Assembly (NCBI GenBank): GCA_027625915.1
Contig: JANTQA010000012.1
Coordinates: forward strand, 16,516,501-16,580,500
From: Anaeramoeba flamelloides
Taxonomy: Eukaryota; Metamonada; Anaeramoebidae
Direction: 5' to 3'
DNA: 64,000 nucleotides
A program made the position numbers and the translations under genes. Positions 1-12,430 of the stretch are shown here, piece after piece. The notes below the pieces were generated by a model. It was not told the origin of the DNA, did no database searches, and was given only the letters and a program-made list of their open reading frames with translations. The number at the start of each line of letters is the position of its first letter. Position 1 is the first letter of the stretch.

Positions 1-1485
1 TCTTCAATTTAATGATCAAAATAAACATTGTTGTTTTTCTTCTAAAAGTTAACTAAGGATTTTCAGTTTATTCAATTTTTTAAAAAATCTATTGCTTGAT
101 TAGTTTTATTTCTCCATCCGGACATCAACTTTTCTCTGGTTTTTATTATTCTATATATATTTTATTTGTTTTTCAAGTGTCAATTAACAAAAATAATCAA
201 TAGTTTAACATTTTTTTTAGGAATATTTTGCAACAAACTAAGTTTAGATAAGGCTTTTTAAGAATTTTCTTTTAATTTAAACCTTGTGGTTTTTTACAAT
301 AGAGTACTAAGATTTTTAATCAGAGTTCACATTTTGATTCTTTTTTCGAAAATAAACTCAAATAATTCTGTTTTTAATTCCATCGAATCAAATGATTCTT
401 TTTTTTTTTCATGATAAGTCTCAACTCATTTCTTGTTTAAATTGGGGTTTTCCAAGAATCAAATCATTCTCAAAATTAAATAATCAATAATTTTTTTTTT
501 TTATTTTCAAAAAGAATTTAATATTTCTTGAAAAAACTAAATATTTGAGGTTTTTCTTCATGGGATTTTGACTTTTTATCACATTTTCACCAATTATGAT
601 GTTTTTAAGTTTATTCCCGATAAAAAAATAATTTTACTTTGGAATATAACCTAAAGATTCTCTCTTTTTTTTTTAATAGAGTTTTGGTAACAAAACTAAA
701 TTCTTTTTTTGATAACAGGGAATCATAATAAAACAATTTTTAATGTTTTTGAAAAAATTATACTTCAAATAAGTTTTAAAAAGTGGAGAATGTTTGATAA
801 AAATTGGTTCCATGGTAAACATTTTGATATTATGATTCCAAATTTTAATTTTTGAGATTCTATAAATTCCAAAAATGGAATAATTTTCGGAACCCTGATT
901 TTAATTGTCCAATTCTTAAGAAAATCTATCCATTTTAAAGTTATTTTTATTTCAAACATTTATCAACTATCCTTTGAAGTATATTATTCTATTTATTTTT
1001 TATTTATTTTTAAAAAGGCTGATCATAAAAAAAAATAAGAGTAGGAAATTTTTTGATCATTTTGAGTAAAACAAAGTTTAGTATCAATTTATAATACAAA
1101 ACAATTAAAGATACTTAAATTATGATTTTGGAATTAAACTAAAAGCTTTTCTAAAAATTCCTGAATTTTTTTTATTAAATAATTTTTATATTTTGATTAA
1201 TTTTTTTTTTTTTGTTTTTGAAATTCCGATTTTTTAAAAAAAAACAATTTGAAAACAAAAATATTTGAAATTCCAAATTAACTTTAAGAAAAATAAGATG
1301 CTATAATTTCTTGTACAATGAAATTATTTAATATTAAAACACCACTTTGTCAAAAATTTCACCCTTCGAAAGAAATTAAGAAAATTTACACTAACCATTC
1401 CAATTAAAGTAAACGAAAACTTATTTTTAACATTTTTATTTTTTTCGAAAAATGGAAGTTTCTTCAGAAATTTCTCTTATGAATA
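1..1485. other. A+T-rich intergenic DNA, no gene seen
   Basis: Only low-complexity A+T-rich DNA with poly-T and poly-A runs. The open frames are short, stop-bounded and show no recognisable motif. Confidence 0.6.
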
Positions 1486-1683
1486 CAGTCAGTTTCACTT
1501 TTAAGGTACAAACTTTCAACGAAATTTAAGGCACAAAAAAATCTCAAATTAAGGCACAAAATTTCGAATTTTTTTTTTTTACAATTTATTTTTACTAGAA
1601 TTTGAATTTTGTGCTTTAATTTGAGATTTTTATTGTGCCTTAAATTTTGTTGAAAGTTTTTGCCTTAAAAGTGAAACTGACTG
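1486..1683. mobile_element. Short TA-flanked inverted-repeat element (family 1, copy A)
   Basis: A 198 bp element whose ends are inverted copies beginning CAGTCAGTTTCACTTTTAAG, followed by a subterminal motif AAGGCACAAA that is repeated two or three times in each arm. It is flanked by TA on both sides (1484-1485 and 1684-1685). TA target duplication with CAG..CTG ends is the Tc1/mariner pattern, so this is probably a mariner-type MITE. Copies lie at 22419-22592 and 30427-30627. It has no coding capacity. Confidence 0.8.
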
Positions 1684-1685
1684 TA

Positions 1686-2179
1686 TCAACTCTACTCAGA
1701 TGTTTATTATTTCTAAACAATCGTGTGTGACGGCCGATTCTTGTAAAAAAGTGACATTTTGTATTTTTGGCTTTTATACTTTGAGTGAAATGGATTTAAC
1801 ACTTTGTAACAGAAATAAATTTCACTTTGAGTTGTTTTATCATTTAACAAATGATCTACATGAATATTTTATTTCTAAATACACGATATTAAAAGGTAAT
1901 TTTATAAATCATCTTTATATATTGCAAATTAAAAAAAATTTAACAAAAAAATAAAATCTAAAAGTAAAGTTTTTTTTTCATGGAATTTTATTATCAATAT
2001 TTATTATTCTATTTTATTAGTTACCCTAAGACCATAGATATTACCTTTCTCGAATAAAAAACAAAAAGAACGAAAAATTACAAAATTATGAAATTGAGAG
2101 AAAATTTTTATTTTATTTTTTAGTTTGATGACCGATTATTTTAAAAATATAATTATATTAGACAAAACACAAAAACTAA

Positions 2180-2210
<31 letters not shown>
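1686..2210. other. Intergenic; unassigned open frame and (TA)n tract
   Basis: An 84-codon open frame at 1700-1954 (+) has somewhat mixed composition with several Cys residues, but I recognise no family and it is probably not a gene. A (TA)n tract at about 2183-2210 abuts the next inverted-repeat element. Confidence 0.35.
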
Positions 2211-2215
<5 letters not shown>

Positions 2216-3706
2216 AGCACCCCGGATTTGCCTAAATTTCATCCAGTTTTTTAAATTAGATTTAAAATGATATTGATCTACTAATATATTAATTTTCTTA
2301 TTTGTCTTTAATCCAGATTTGAATTATAATAAAAAGTCAAAATAGTTCAAAGATAAAGTAGTTAAGTTATTGATTTTTTTTTTTGAAATTGGAAAACAAA
2401 ATAATAATTATTCATTTTGATATATTTTTTTTAAAGATTTTTATTTTTATTTTATTTTTTTAAATCAGAAATTTTATTACAATAATAGTAATTCAAAACT
2501 CAACACGTTGATTTATTAATAATAACCACCAAAAAATTTTGCTAATTTTATTATAAAAAAAATAAATAAAAAAATAAATTACTTTGAAATTTAATTTTTT
2601 TTTTTAGAAAAAATTTCAATAAATATCCAATTAAGAGAAAAATGAAATTTATTTCTTTAGGTCAAAATTAAATTTTTAATATGAATAATTTTCTAGAACT
2701 TTTATTTAAACAATAGATAATAATTGAAAATCAAAAAAAAAAAAAAAAATTGTAAAATAATTTCAATTTATTAAATTGGAATAAAACAAATATAAATTAC
2801 TTTTTAATCGATAAAATATTTATACCTAAATTTAAAATAAAATAAAAAATAACTCTTAAATATTATTCCAATATAATAAAATAATCTCGGAAACCAAATT
2901 TTTTTTATTGCATTTTGTTTTTGGTAAAAATTTGAATAATATATTTACGATATTTGGATTTTTCCTTAATAAATTAATCCAGATCTTGTTAAATTAGTTC
3001 TGATATATGGTCTCTAATTCAAGAATATTGTTTATTTCATGTCTAGATTTTAAAAAGTCAAAAATTAAAAAATTGTAAAAAATAAAAAAAAAAATCAATT
3101 ATTAATCTGACTCGAACTATTGAACAAATCATTTAAAATTGAAAAAAAATCTTGTTGAAAAAATTGTAAAATTTTGCAAAAAAAAAAAATTTGATTTTTT
3201 TTTCTAATTTAATTTATATTTTTTTTTATTTTTAAATTATTTAGAATCTAATATAGATATTGATATTGAATAGTAATCAGTTGATAAAACAAATATTCTA
3301 TGTGATGTTATAATAACTTTTATAATGAATAAATTATTTAATCAAGCATTTTAGGCAATTTTGGGGTGCAAAGGGCCCCAAAAAAATTTCAGTAAAGTAT
3401 GATGTGTTTTAAATGTTAAAAATAAGAGGTTTTTGATGTCTAGACAAACTTTTAAAAAAAAAAAAAAAAATTTATTTTGACAAAATTTGGAAAAATAATA
3501 AAATCACAATAACCAAAAAAAAATTCCCAATGTTGAAAATTTTTTTTCAAATTATTTTTTTATTTTAAGTAACTATACAATTTTTAATTATAAAATTTTC
3601 TTTCTAAGATAATTGTTTATTAATTCTATACCTTATTATCCTTTGTTAACATTTCAAATTAAAATTTTTGTTTGAAATGTTTTTAGGTTATTTGGGGTGC
3701 TAAGGG
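2211..3706. mobile_element. 1.5 kb inverted-repeat DNA element with CCCTTAGCACCCC ends
   Basis: The left end reads CCCTTAGCACCCC followed by a CCTAAA motif. The right end, in reverse complement, reads CCCTTAGCACCCC followed by a similar CCTAAA motif. The left end sits at the tip of a (TA)n tract and the right end is followed by ATATA, so the target duplication cannot be read. A third, diverged end-like motif lies inside at about 3348-3374 in the same orientation as the right end, which suggests a nested or duplicated end. There is no coding frame inside. It is a non-autonomous DNA transposon of unknown superfamily. Confidence 0.65.
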
Positions 3707-3789
3707 ATATATAAAGGTATTGGATTTTTTTTCAAGATCGAAAAATTTCAAATTGATAATCCCTAAAAATAAAAAAAACAAAAAGCAAT

Positions 3790-5957
3790 TTAGATTAAAG
3801 TTATTTGTGTTATTTTTGATCCAGGATAAAAACCAGTAAAAAAATTAACACTTTCTGGTATATTTTGAAATGCTCTCCCAATATTTTCATTATTTATTTT
3901 AAAATAAATTTTTTTTTTATCCATATTCAAGAAAATACAGAAAATGTCACCTTCCTTGATATTTATTTTTTCTGGGTAGTTGATATTGCGAAACCCACCA
4001 TTTTCATTTATGCATTTCTTGCTTTCGAGTATTTTTTTTTCATAATTCCAATAGGTTGAAAAATAATATGTTCCTTTCCATTCCATATTTTTGATTAAAT
4101 TTGATCTATTTTCTGTTTTGATAAATCCCATTAAGATAAAGTTATGGTGTTTGGGATTATTTGGAAATTGATCGATTTTGATTTTTATTTTATGCTTTCC
4201 CGTCGAATAAACCCGTTTACCACAAATGATGCCTAATGTCTCCGGACGATTTTGGTACTGAATATTAACAGTTTTATTATAATTTATAGATTGAATAAGA
4301 TTTTCATAATTCATTTCTGGATCAAATTCTTCTTTTGGCATTTTAAATTTCTTTGTCTTGGATTTTTTTTTCCTTCTTGTATTTTTTTTATTTTTATTTT
4401 GATTATTTTTTTTAATATTTATATTATTATTATTATTTTTATTTTCATTTTCATTATTTTTTGTATTTAAGGACTCAGAATATTGCAAATGATTTATTTG
4501 TGTTTTGAAAAAAACTTTTTGATCATAATTTTCATTTTTCTTATATTTCTGATATGTTTTATCTAAAATGTTCACTATTTCATTTATTGTTGGTCTTTTA
4601 TCAATGTCTTTAGATAACATTTTTTTTATTATATTTTTTATTTTTTTGGGGGTCTTTTTCGGAATTTCATCTCTTTCTCCATTTAAAATTTTTGAAATAT
4701 ATTGTTGCTCCTTGTTTGTATTTTCGAATGGAATTTTACCAAGAGTACTTAATTCATAAAAAATTATACCAAGGCTATAAATATCACACTGTTTATTATA
4801 AAATTTCGTTTTATTTTTTTGATCTAAAATTTCGGGTGCAGTCCATCTTAGAGTTCCCATAAATAATTTATTATTGTCTTGGCTTTCTTGTTTTTTTGGG
4901 GTTGATACTTGAATTAATTTTGGTTCTCCATAACCACTTATTTTGGCTTGTATTTTTTGATTTAATTCCTGCACTTCCCCCTGCACCAGTCCACTTTCTT
5001 GGAGAGTGATACTCAATAAAATATTTGTACTTTTTAAATCGCTGTGTATTATTCCATGTCTATGTAAATATTGCAATCCATAACTAATATCTAATGCTAT
5101 TTCGATTCTATTTTTCCAATTTCTTAATATTTGGTTTTTTTTATTATTTTTCATTAAGTGATATAAAGAACCACCATTACAATATTCCATCACCATCCAA
5201 TATTTATCTAAGCATAACCCATATAATGTTACAAGATTAGGATGATTGGAATTAAATAATATATCCGCTTCTTTTAAAAAGCTGTTTGAATCTATATGAT
5301 CATTACCTTGTATTTTTTTAACACTAACGGCGTGATTGAGCCACTTACCGTTTACAACTGTTCTAATAGTTCCTTCCCTAATCTTTTCAGACACTTTAAT
5401 ATCTTTACTATTAATTAAATATTTGTGAATATTTGGAGTTGGATCTTTTTTTAGAATATTGTTAATTAATTGTCTACCCCTTTTAATGAGAGCAAAAGTA
5501 TCATTTAATTTCTGAATATTGTTAATTTCATCTTTTTTTTTTCTAATTTTCGAAAGTTTTTGATTTTCTTTTGTAATTTTTTCATCAAATTGTTTCTTAT
5601 ATATGAATTTGAATTTTCCAATTAGATTTAAATAGGCACTTTTTTGATCATCAATTTTTTTTTTTAAGTCATCAAATTTCATTATTAATTCATAAGAAAT
5701 ATCATCAAATTTTTGGATGATATTTTTTTGTTTGTTCTTAATTCCTTGGCTGTTATGATTGTGGATTTTTTCTTCATCCTCGATGCGAAGAAGAATGAGA
5801 TCAAGCTTTTTTTTGGTATCTGTGTGCATACCCTCAATTGGGACAACTGTATGATTTTTAGTTTCACAATCACATTTACATTTTTTACAAAGAAATTTTG
5901 ATTCATTTTCGCAATAAAATCTGATTTTTTTTTGATGATCTGTGCATTCGTTTTTTA
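3790..5957 (-). CDS. TRIM-like B-box / coiled-coil protein with TKL-type pseudokinase and SPRY domain
   Basis: The main frame from the first ATG (5829) encodes 679 residues, but the frame stays open upstream without an ATG and encodes a B-box zinc finger (C-x2-H-x7-C-x7-C-x2-C..H) just before that ATG. The true start therefore lies in an unseen upstream exon; an AG acceptor at 5958-5959 fits. Domains, numbered from the ATG: Lys-rich coiled coil about 1-125; protein kinase domain about 145-425; Asn/Lys-rich linker about 455-500; SPRY domain about 517-679 (including GDIFCIFLNMDKKKIYFKIN). Seen in the kinase: VSVKK with the Lys at 171, Glu187, HSDLKSTN at 262-269 in place of HRDLKxxN, ISGYG at 297-301 where DFG is expected, and APE at 331-333. 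Loss of the metal-binding DFG Asp and the HRD Arg predicts a pseudokinase; TKL is the closest group by motif style (GTLRWTAPEIL). B-box, coiled coil and SPRY are the parts of TRIM proteins, usually scaffolds or ubiquitin ligases, but no RING is seen. The partner or substrate is unknown. Confidence 0.85.
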
Positions 5958-7450
5958 CTATTTGTATTTTTAAGAAAGTTTAGCAACAATAATTATATAT
6001 ATATATATATATAATTTGAAATAAAAACATTAGATCTTTATCAATAAATCTCAAGATTAATAACATTTTAAGAGAAAAAAAATTATTTTAATTTCAATTT
6101 ATAAACTAAATTTCATAATAAATGGCCCAATTTTTATTTTACTTTTTTTTACTTTTTTTTATTTTTAGATGAAAAACAAATATTTCTAGTGTATAAAGCT
6201 GAATATTAAAATAGTAATTTTTTTATTATAATAGATAACTTCAATTTATAAAAATATTTATTTTCAAAATTTGATTTTTAATGGACCAATGATTTTGAAA
6301 TATAGTTTATTTTTGATTCGGAAATTATTGCAAAATAATTTCATATCTTAAAACAAACGAATACCCAAGTAATAAAATTTAAATATTTATATTTTTCCTA
6401 CAATCAATTATATCATTTTCCTCGGCATTTTATTTAAATAAAGAATAACATACTCAAATTTATCAAGAAAATTTTTTTATTTGTGATTGTTTTTGAAAAA
6501 TAATCAATTAGAAAACAATCCCATTTTTTTTTTTTTAAATGAAAGATTCATTTTTTGATATTTAATCTTTATTTATTTGATATAAAAATTGATCGCCAAA
6601 TACATATTTACAAAGTAAATTTTTAGAAGAGATATAAATTGCAATAATAAAATAAATATAAAACTCTAACAAACACATTAATTTGCTCAAAAAATAATAA
6701 TTTCCCTTTTTATTTTTTTTTATTTTGACTTTTTTGAACTTTACTTTTTTTTTATTTTTGAGTTCCTCTTTTTTTATTTATTTTTTTTTTTATCGTACAT
6801 TAAAGCTAAAGGGGAAAAAATCATTATATAAATGAAAGATGTTTGGAGATATAAAGTGGTTAAAATGGCGGTATTTTTGATTCAAATTTACATTTTAAAT
6901 CTGTCTAGAATGGTAGCATTATCATATATTGGTAGATATATGACGAGTACAGTTTACCATTTAATGGGATTTAATTTTTAAAATCTGGGTGGCACAATTG
7001 ATGATTAAAAAAAAAATAATAATCGAATATTTATAGACTTGAATGAAAAACAAATGCTAAACTAAAAAAAAAAAGATTTTTTTTTTCAAATGATCGGCAG
7101 GCTCTGTATGACTTTTCTTTGCATACCAAAACTTAATATTTGAAAAATTTTCTTCTTTTCTTTTTCCAATTCTAAATTATTTTGTTTTTTTATTTTCCTT
7201 CACTTGAGAGAAATTGGAGGTTATTCTTCTCTGTAAAGAAATAAATCAAAAATATTTTCCTTTTTTTGATTATCATTATTAATTTATTTGTACAAACAAT
7301 GAACCAAAAACTGATTTATGGTGTATTTAAATTTGTTTAGGTATTTACATATAATGTATTTTTCCCAAATACTGCAAAAAAATAAATTTCAAAAAAAATC
7401 ATTTCATTTTTGATCTTGTTTTTGTAATTTTTGATCACATTTCTTCTATA
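5958..7450. other. Upstream region of the pseudokinase gene; no coding exon identified
   Basis: Contains a (TA)n tract at about 5995-6014 and low-complexity A+T-rich DNA. A short first exon of the pseudokinase gene should lie here or further right, but I cannot place it. A more mixed stretch at 6830-7010 has no recognisable motif. Confidence 0.4.
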
Positions 7451-7578
7451 TAGCTGTTTTAAAAAAGTGTGGACTCGAAGTTTTGTAAGTAGGGCTTAAA
7501 ACTGTCTAATTCATATGTTTTAACCAGTTCAGTCAATATCTAATAAAAGTTTTGTTACACACTTTTCTAAAACAGCTG
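7451..7578. mobile_element. Short TA-flanked inverted-repeat element (family 2, copy A)
   Basis: A 128 bp element with inverted ends (T/C)AGCTGTTTTA..AAAAGTGTG, flanked by TA at 7449-7450 and 7579-7580. A second, diverged copy of nearly the same length lies at 26784-26910. It is a Tc1/mariner-like MITE by end type, with no coding capacity. Confidence 0.7.
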
Positions 7579-7580
7579 TA

Positions 7581-10500
7581 TTATTCGATTTTATTTTTAA
7601 TTATCTATTGAAAAAAATATATTTTAATCTCCAAATTTTTAATTAAGAAACTATTTTCTATTTCAAAAAAGTTTCCAAATGGAATTTTAATTAGAATTTT
7701 AATTCATCTAATTCGGATTTGGTTCAAAGAAAATATAATATTTAAGTTCTTCTTAAGAAAAATAGATTTATTAGGTGGATTTGTTTGATTTTAAAACACA
7801 ATATCTTTCCAAGATAATTGTAAAAACAAAAATACTTTAAATTACTACTTTGAATTTTTTAACCATATATATATATATATATATATATATCATCAATTTA
7901 AACCACTTGAAGTTGTTTTTTGGATTTTTAATAATTCAATTTTTTTCCTCACAATCTTTATTTAAAACAAGCTTCTTTGTTAACCTTTATTTTGATAAAA
8001 ATATTTTCAGAACGAATTTTGAAAAGAAATTTATGTTGAACATTTAAGGAAAATGGAAATTTTTTGTAACAGGGGCAAAATTTGATGGTAATATTTTGTT
8101 TAAATTCTTCCAATTCCAAAAGAAACAAATTGTATAAAATATAATTGATTGAATTTTTTTTTTTCATTCTTGATTTCAACAAATTTCATCTGGAAAGATG
8201 ATCTTACTTGTTTGACAATAACAAAGAAAAATATTTGTTTAAGATACGCATCCTCTTTTTGGATTAATTCTTTAAAAATTACCCTTTAATTAATATCAAC
8301 TATCTAGTGGAACTACATTCTCCGATTCAAGAAAAAATTTAATAAAACCAAAAATTTTAATCAAAAAAAAATGTTCAAAAAACTGAAAATTTTAATGTTC
8401 TCACTGATTTGGTTTGCTTTTTTTTACAAATAGGAAAATTGATGATATTTTTCTCAAAGTTTATTTGCAATTGAATGAGTTTCTTTTTTAAATTATTGAT
8501 AAATTCCAAAAATAAAAAAGCTGAGGACACTATTATTAGATTTTGCTCATATCTTTTAAATTCTGGAAAAGAATAGGAAACTCAATATTTATCATCAGTT
8601 ATTTTTAATCCATATTTGAGTTTTTTTTTAGATGAACAGAGTGTTTTCAAAATTATTAGTTATTATCTCTTCAAGCAAATATCCTAAAGTCGAATTTAAC
8701 TAGATTTCATATTGCATCAATTTAAAAATTTTTACCCCAAAATATACCTTTTTTCCTTGACTAGAGACTTTTATAAAAGGTGGTACTACTATCAACAATA
8801 AATACAATTGTCTCATGAATTTGAAGATCTGAAATTTTGTTTATATTTTGAATAAACTTGATTAACAAGGATGAAATGAGAATTGTAGTAATAGGTTTGT
8901 CTAACTTTTTTTTTTCAATTTTATTTTTTAATACTAGCGTAGTGGCATAACACGCGAAAATTCGCAATTTTTTAAGTTTTGTAATTTTTCTCATTTTTTG
9001 CTTTCAACCAAAATTTCAGAAACTCACAAAACCAAATTTTGAAATGTGTTTTTCTCTTTTATTAATTTTTAAGTTTTTAGGAGGCTGATTAATTTTTTTG
9101 AGTGAAAGAGAACATTTTGATTTAAATGTAATACTATTTTTAAAATTAACATAGAATCCCTATTTTCCATTATTTTTTTCCAAAATTTCAAGATCTCTTT
9201 GGCCTTTGAGATCAAAAAATCAACTTTTCGATAACTACCTAAAAAATACAATTGCATTTTTTTGTCTGATGCACAAACCTTAAAATTGATTGAAATTATT
9301 TTTTATCAAAAACATTTATTTTCATTTGAAATTTTTATTAAAGTGATTTTATGAAAACTATTTTCCAATATTTTTAGTCCTCTTCTAATGTATCAATTAC
9401 ATTTTATTTTAAGGGAATTTGCAATTTTGATTTTTTTATACTGATATTTAAAAGTTAAATGTGATAAATTTTGACAGTTAATCCTCTTTTTTTCAATTTC
9501 TCATGCTTTTCTTTCGTTAATTTTTTTTAAATAAACTCAAAAATATTTCAATGCAAATAATAAAGCAGATCTTGTTCAAAAAAAAAAAAAAGAGATCACC
9601 TATTTCTATTTATGTCGCTCAGTAACTTATTTGTAATTCAAAAATAAAAATGAAGTGAAAATTTTTTCTCATTTAAAATTAAAATACAAGTAATTGGGCC
9701 AACCTCTATTTTTTTTTGGAAATTCTTTAGTAATGTCTTGATTTTGTGAAAATTTTTGCTTTTGATTTTATTAGTGAAAATATGATTAGAATTATCATAA
9801 TAAAAATGTCAGATCTATCAGATTGTTACAATATTTCTTAAAAGGGGTAAATATTTCAAAAATTTAACAAAGTTACAAATCTCAAAAAACATCCAATGAA
9901 TATTATTCTTAGATACCTCAAATAATTCTTTTTGAGATATTAAATCTGATTCGTCTAAGTAGAAAATCATTTTAGGTATTTTTTAACCAAAATTTGACTT
10001 TTTAAATTTATTTGTAAAATGAAAAAAATTTTTCAAAATCAAAAGTAATTTTTGCCAAAAACAAAAAAAACAAGCAAAATAAACGAAATTTTCAAATACG
10101 TAAAAATCCATTAATATCCCAAAAGGAGAGAAAAACAACAAATATAGCCCAACCTCTAATTAATTTTAACTTTGATTTGATAATAATTCAAAGGTCGGAA
10201 ACATCATTGCCAAAAGAAGAAACAGTAGAAAATTTAAAGAGTTGAACAAAAATTTTTTACCAAAAAATAAACGATCTGATCTGTTGATCAATAAAATAAA
10301 AAACAAGAATCCCTTTCGGACATTCCCCATTTAAAAATCAAAATTTGTTACAAACCAGCTAAAATTAAAAGAAAAAAAAAATTGAGATTGGTTCATGAAG
10401 ATCCTTTTAATATTTTTCCTACTAACTGCTTTTTGAAATTCTTAATTGGGATACTTACAATTCAAAATTAAAAAAACGCGAATGGAAACTTTTTCATTGA

Positions 10501-11013
10501 AAAGATCTAAATTTTCTGAGAAAAACTTTCGTTTTGGCTCAAAAAAAGAAAAGAATTAAAAAAAAAGATCCAACCAAGTAATATTCAGTTAAGTTTATTT
10601 GTTGAGTTATTAGATAAAAGAACTTGGAATTATTTTGATCTAAAGGTAACAACTTTTTAAAAAGAAAAATTAATTTATAAAATCGTATTTTTTTAAATTC
10701 AGTTTTGTTAAGATTTGTCTCCTCCTTGTCACAATTTAACGTTTTGAATTGCTATGATAATTGCCTTACAATTTTTTTTTTTAATTGATTAAACACAACC
10801 AAACAAATTTATTGTTAAAAAATCTCCAATCATAAAAAAATATTGACTACGAAGAACAATATTAAAAACAGAAATGATTGGTTGACAACAACGAAGAATA
10901 ATTAACTTTAAAATGATATTTTTTTGAAAAAAAATTATTGAACATTCTGAAAGATCCCAAATTGGGATCGTAGTATTAACGAATTGATCTGCAAAAATCT
11001 TTTGGTTTAAAAT
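7581..11013. other. Long A+T-rich stretch, no gene recognised
   Basis: Holds a (TA)n tract at about 7865-7890 and several 60-77 codon open frames without recognisable motifs. The frame at 8761-8994 (-) has the most mixed composition but matches no family I know and has no neighbouring exon. Downstream exons of the small B-box gene were looked for here and not found. Confidence 0.45.
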
Positions 11014-11346
11014 TTAAAGAAAAAGAATTTCAAAAAGAGAAATAATACATGAAACTGGAATGGACTCGATATCGCGTTTGTGAATTGCTTCCATTTTCTC
11101 TGTGTGCACATCTTGTTTACATTTTTCGCAATAGTAAACCTGGCATTTTTTGCAATGATAATACGGGGGATTTTTTTTACATATTTGGCATAAGCTGTTT
11201 TTTTTTTCGATTGGTAATTGAATTTCTTGCAGTTTTTTCGGGTGTATACCTTTTTTTTTTTTTTTTCTTTTTGTGCTTTTTTTTTTGTGGGTTCTTTGTT
11301 TTAATGAATTTGGCTTGTGGTAAATTTGTTTTTGTGGTTTGCTCAT
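11014..11346 (-). CDS. Small B-box zinc-finger protein
   Basis: A 110-residue frame with a strongly basic N-terminus (residues about 1-50, Lys/Arg-rich) and one B-box-type zinc finger: paired Cys at 53/56, 65/68 and 73/76, then His81 and His89. The segment CQICKKNPPYYHCKKC is typical of amoebal B-box proteins. B-boxes are protein-interaction modules of TRIM-like scaffolds. Only the B-box is present. The last 15 or so residues are hydrophobic and unlike a domain, so either this is a truncated copy of a longer TRIM-like gene or the reading continues into another exon that I cannot find. The ATG at 11344-11346 is the first in frame. It lies on the same strand as the B-box pseudokinase gene 5 kb away, which also carries an N-terminal B-box. 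Confidence 0.6.
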   Translation of the reverse strand: MSKPQKQIYHKPNSLKQRTHKKKSTKRKKKKKGIHPKKLQEIQLPIEKKNSLCQICKKNPPYYHCKKCQVYYCEKCKQDVHTEKMEAIHKRDIESIPVSCIISLFEILFL

Positions 11347-11959
11347 TTTGAGGTTGACGAAAATTTTTTCTTTTATTAGGTCTGAAGAAAATTTAAAAAA
11401 ATGACTTTGTTGTTTGATATATTTTCAATTGACATATTGTTCTTATTATCAAGAAATTGAAAGACCAAACGAAATTTTCTTCAAAACGTGTATTTAATTG
11501 AAGAATTTGAGGTTTAATCTCATAAAATATTTAAGTTATGTTTAAAAAAAAAATTCTCCAAAAGTTTGAGTCTACTTGAGATTTACTCTATGAAATTATT
11601 ATTTTTTTAAAATGTCAATTTTTTGGAAAACTAATGAGTTTAGACTTGAGTTAATTCTGAACTGTTGCAGTACCCAGGTATTATTTAATTTTTTAGTTGT
11701 CTATTTGCGAAACATCCATTATTTGAATCTGAATAATGTTTTTTCACTTTCTCAGAACAATCTCATTTTTATTTTTTAAAGTTTTTTATGATTAAATTGT
11801 TTTTTGAGAATTAATAGTAATACTTTTCTATCGTGGTTTCGAATGGAAATGAAACTTACCAATATATCTGAAATGTTCAGTTCCATTCTTCAAGTATTTA
11901 AAAAAACATAACTGACTTAGGGAAAAAAAGAATAACTTAAAGTGATCAAAATGATCATG

Positions 11960-12430
11960 CACCCAGCAACTAGAATCTAGCTTTCAGAAGATAATCAGTG
12001 TCTTTTTTTTCTTCTTGTTCCAATGGAACATCCAATTAACTACCCAATAGTATACCTAAGTTCTAATCAATTTTGAAGATAAACTCCTTGATGTTTAAAG
12101 TAAAATTTTAAATTATAAATGCAATTTGTTCAAAATTTTCCATAATATTCCTAATTTTTTTGAAATTGATTGTTTTTTTTATGTTATGAAATTTTCATAA
12201 AAATTTACTTCTATTTATTGAAATAAATTTTTCAATTGATCTTTTATTTTTCGAATTTCTTTTTAAATAATGGAACTTTAAAAAACCAATTACATATTTA
12301 TTTAGGGTTTATTATCAGTTTCTTTGTATGGTTGATGTATAGGTCTTTTATAATAAAAAAACACGCTTTTTATTTTGAAAAAAGATTATATTTTTTTGCA
12401 CTCTTGATTTTAACTACAGTAAATCAAAAA
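11960..12430 (+). repeat. Dispersed repeat, family 11, copy A
   Basis: Shares a collinear series of blocks with 54735-55205, for example ATCCAATTAACTACCC here against ATCTAATTCACTATCC there, and with 47137-47545 and 12880-13105. No inverted ends and no coding frame are shared between copies. Its origin is unknown. Confidence 0.6.

Noticed and set aside
8761-8994. 77-codon minus-strand frame as a gene
   Set aside because: The composition is slightly protein-like, but no family, splice partner or homologous copy was found in the window.
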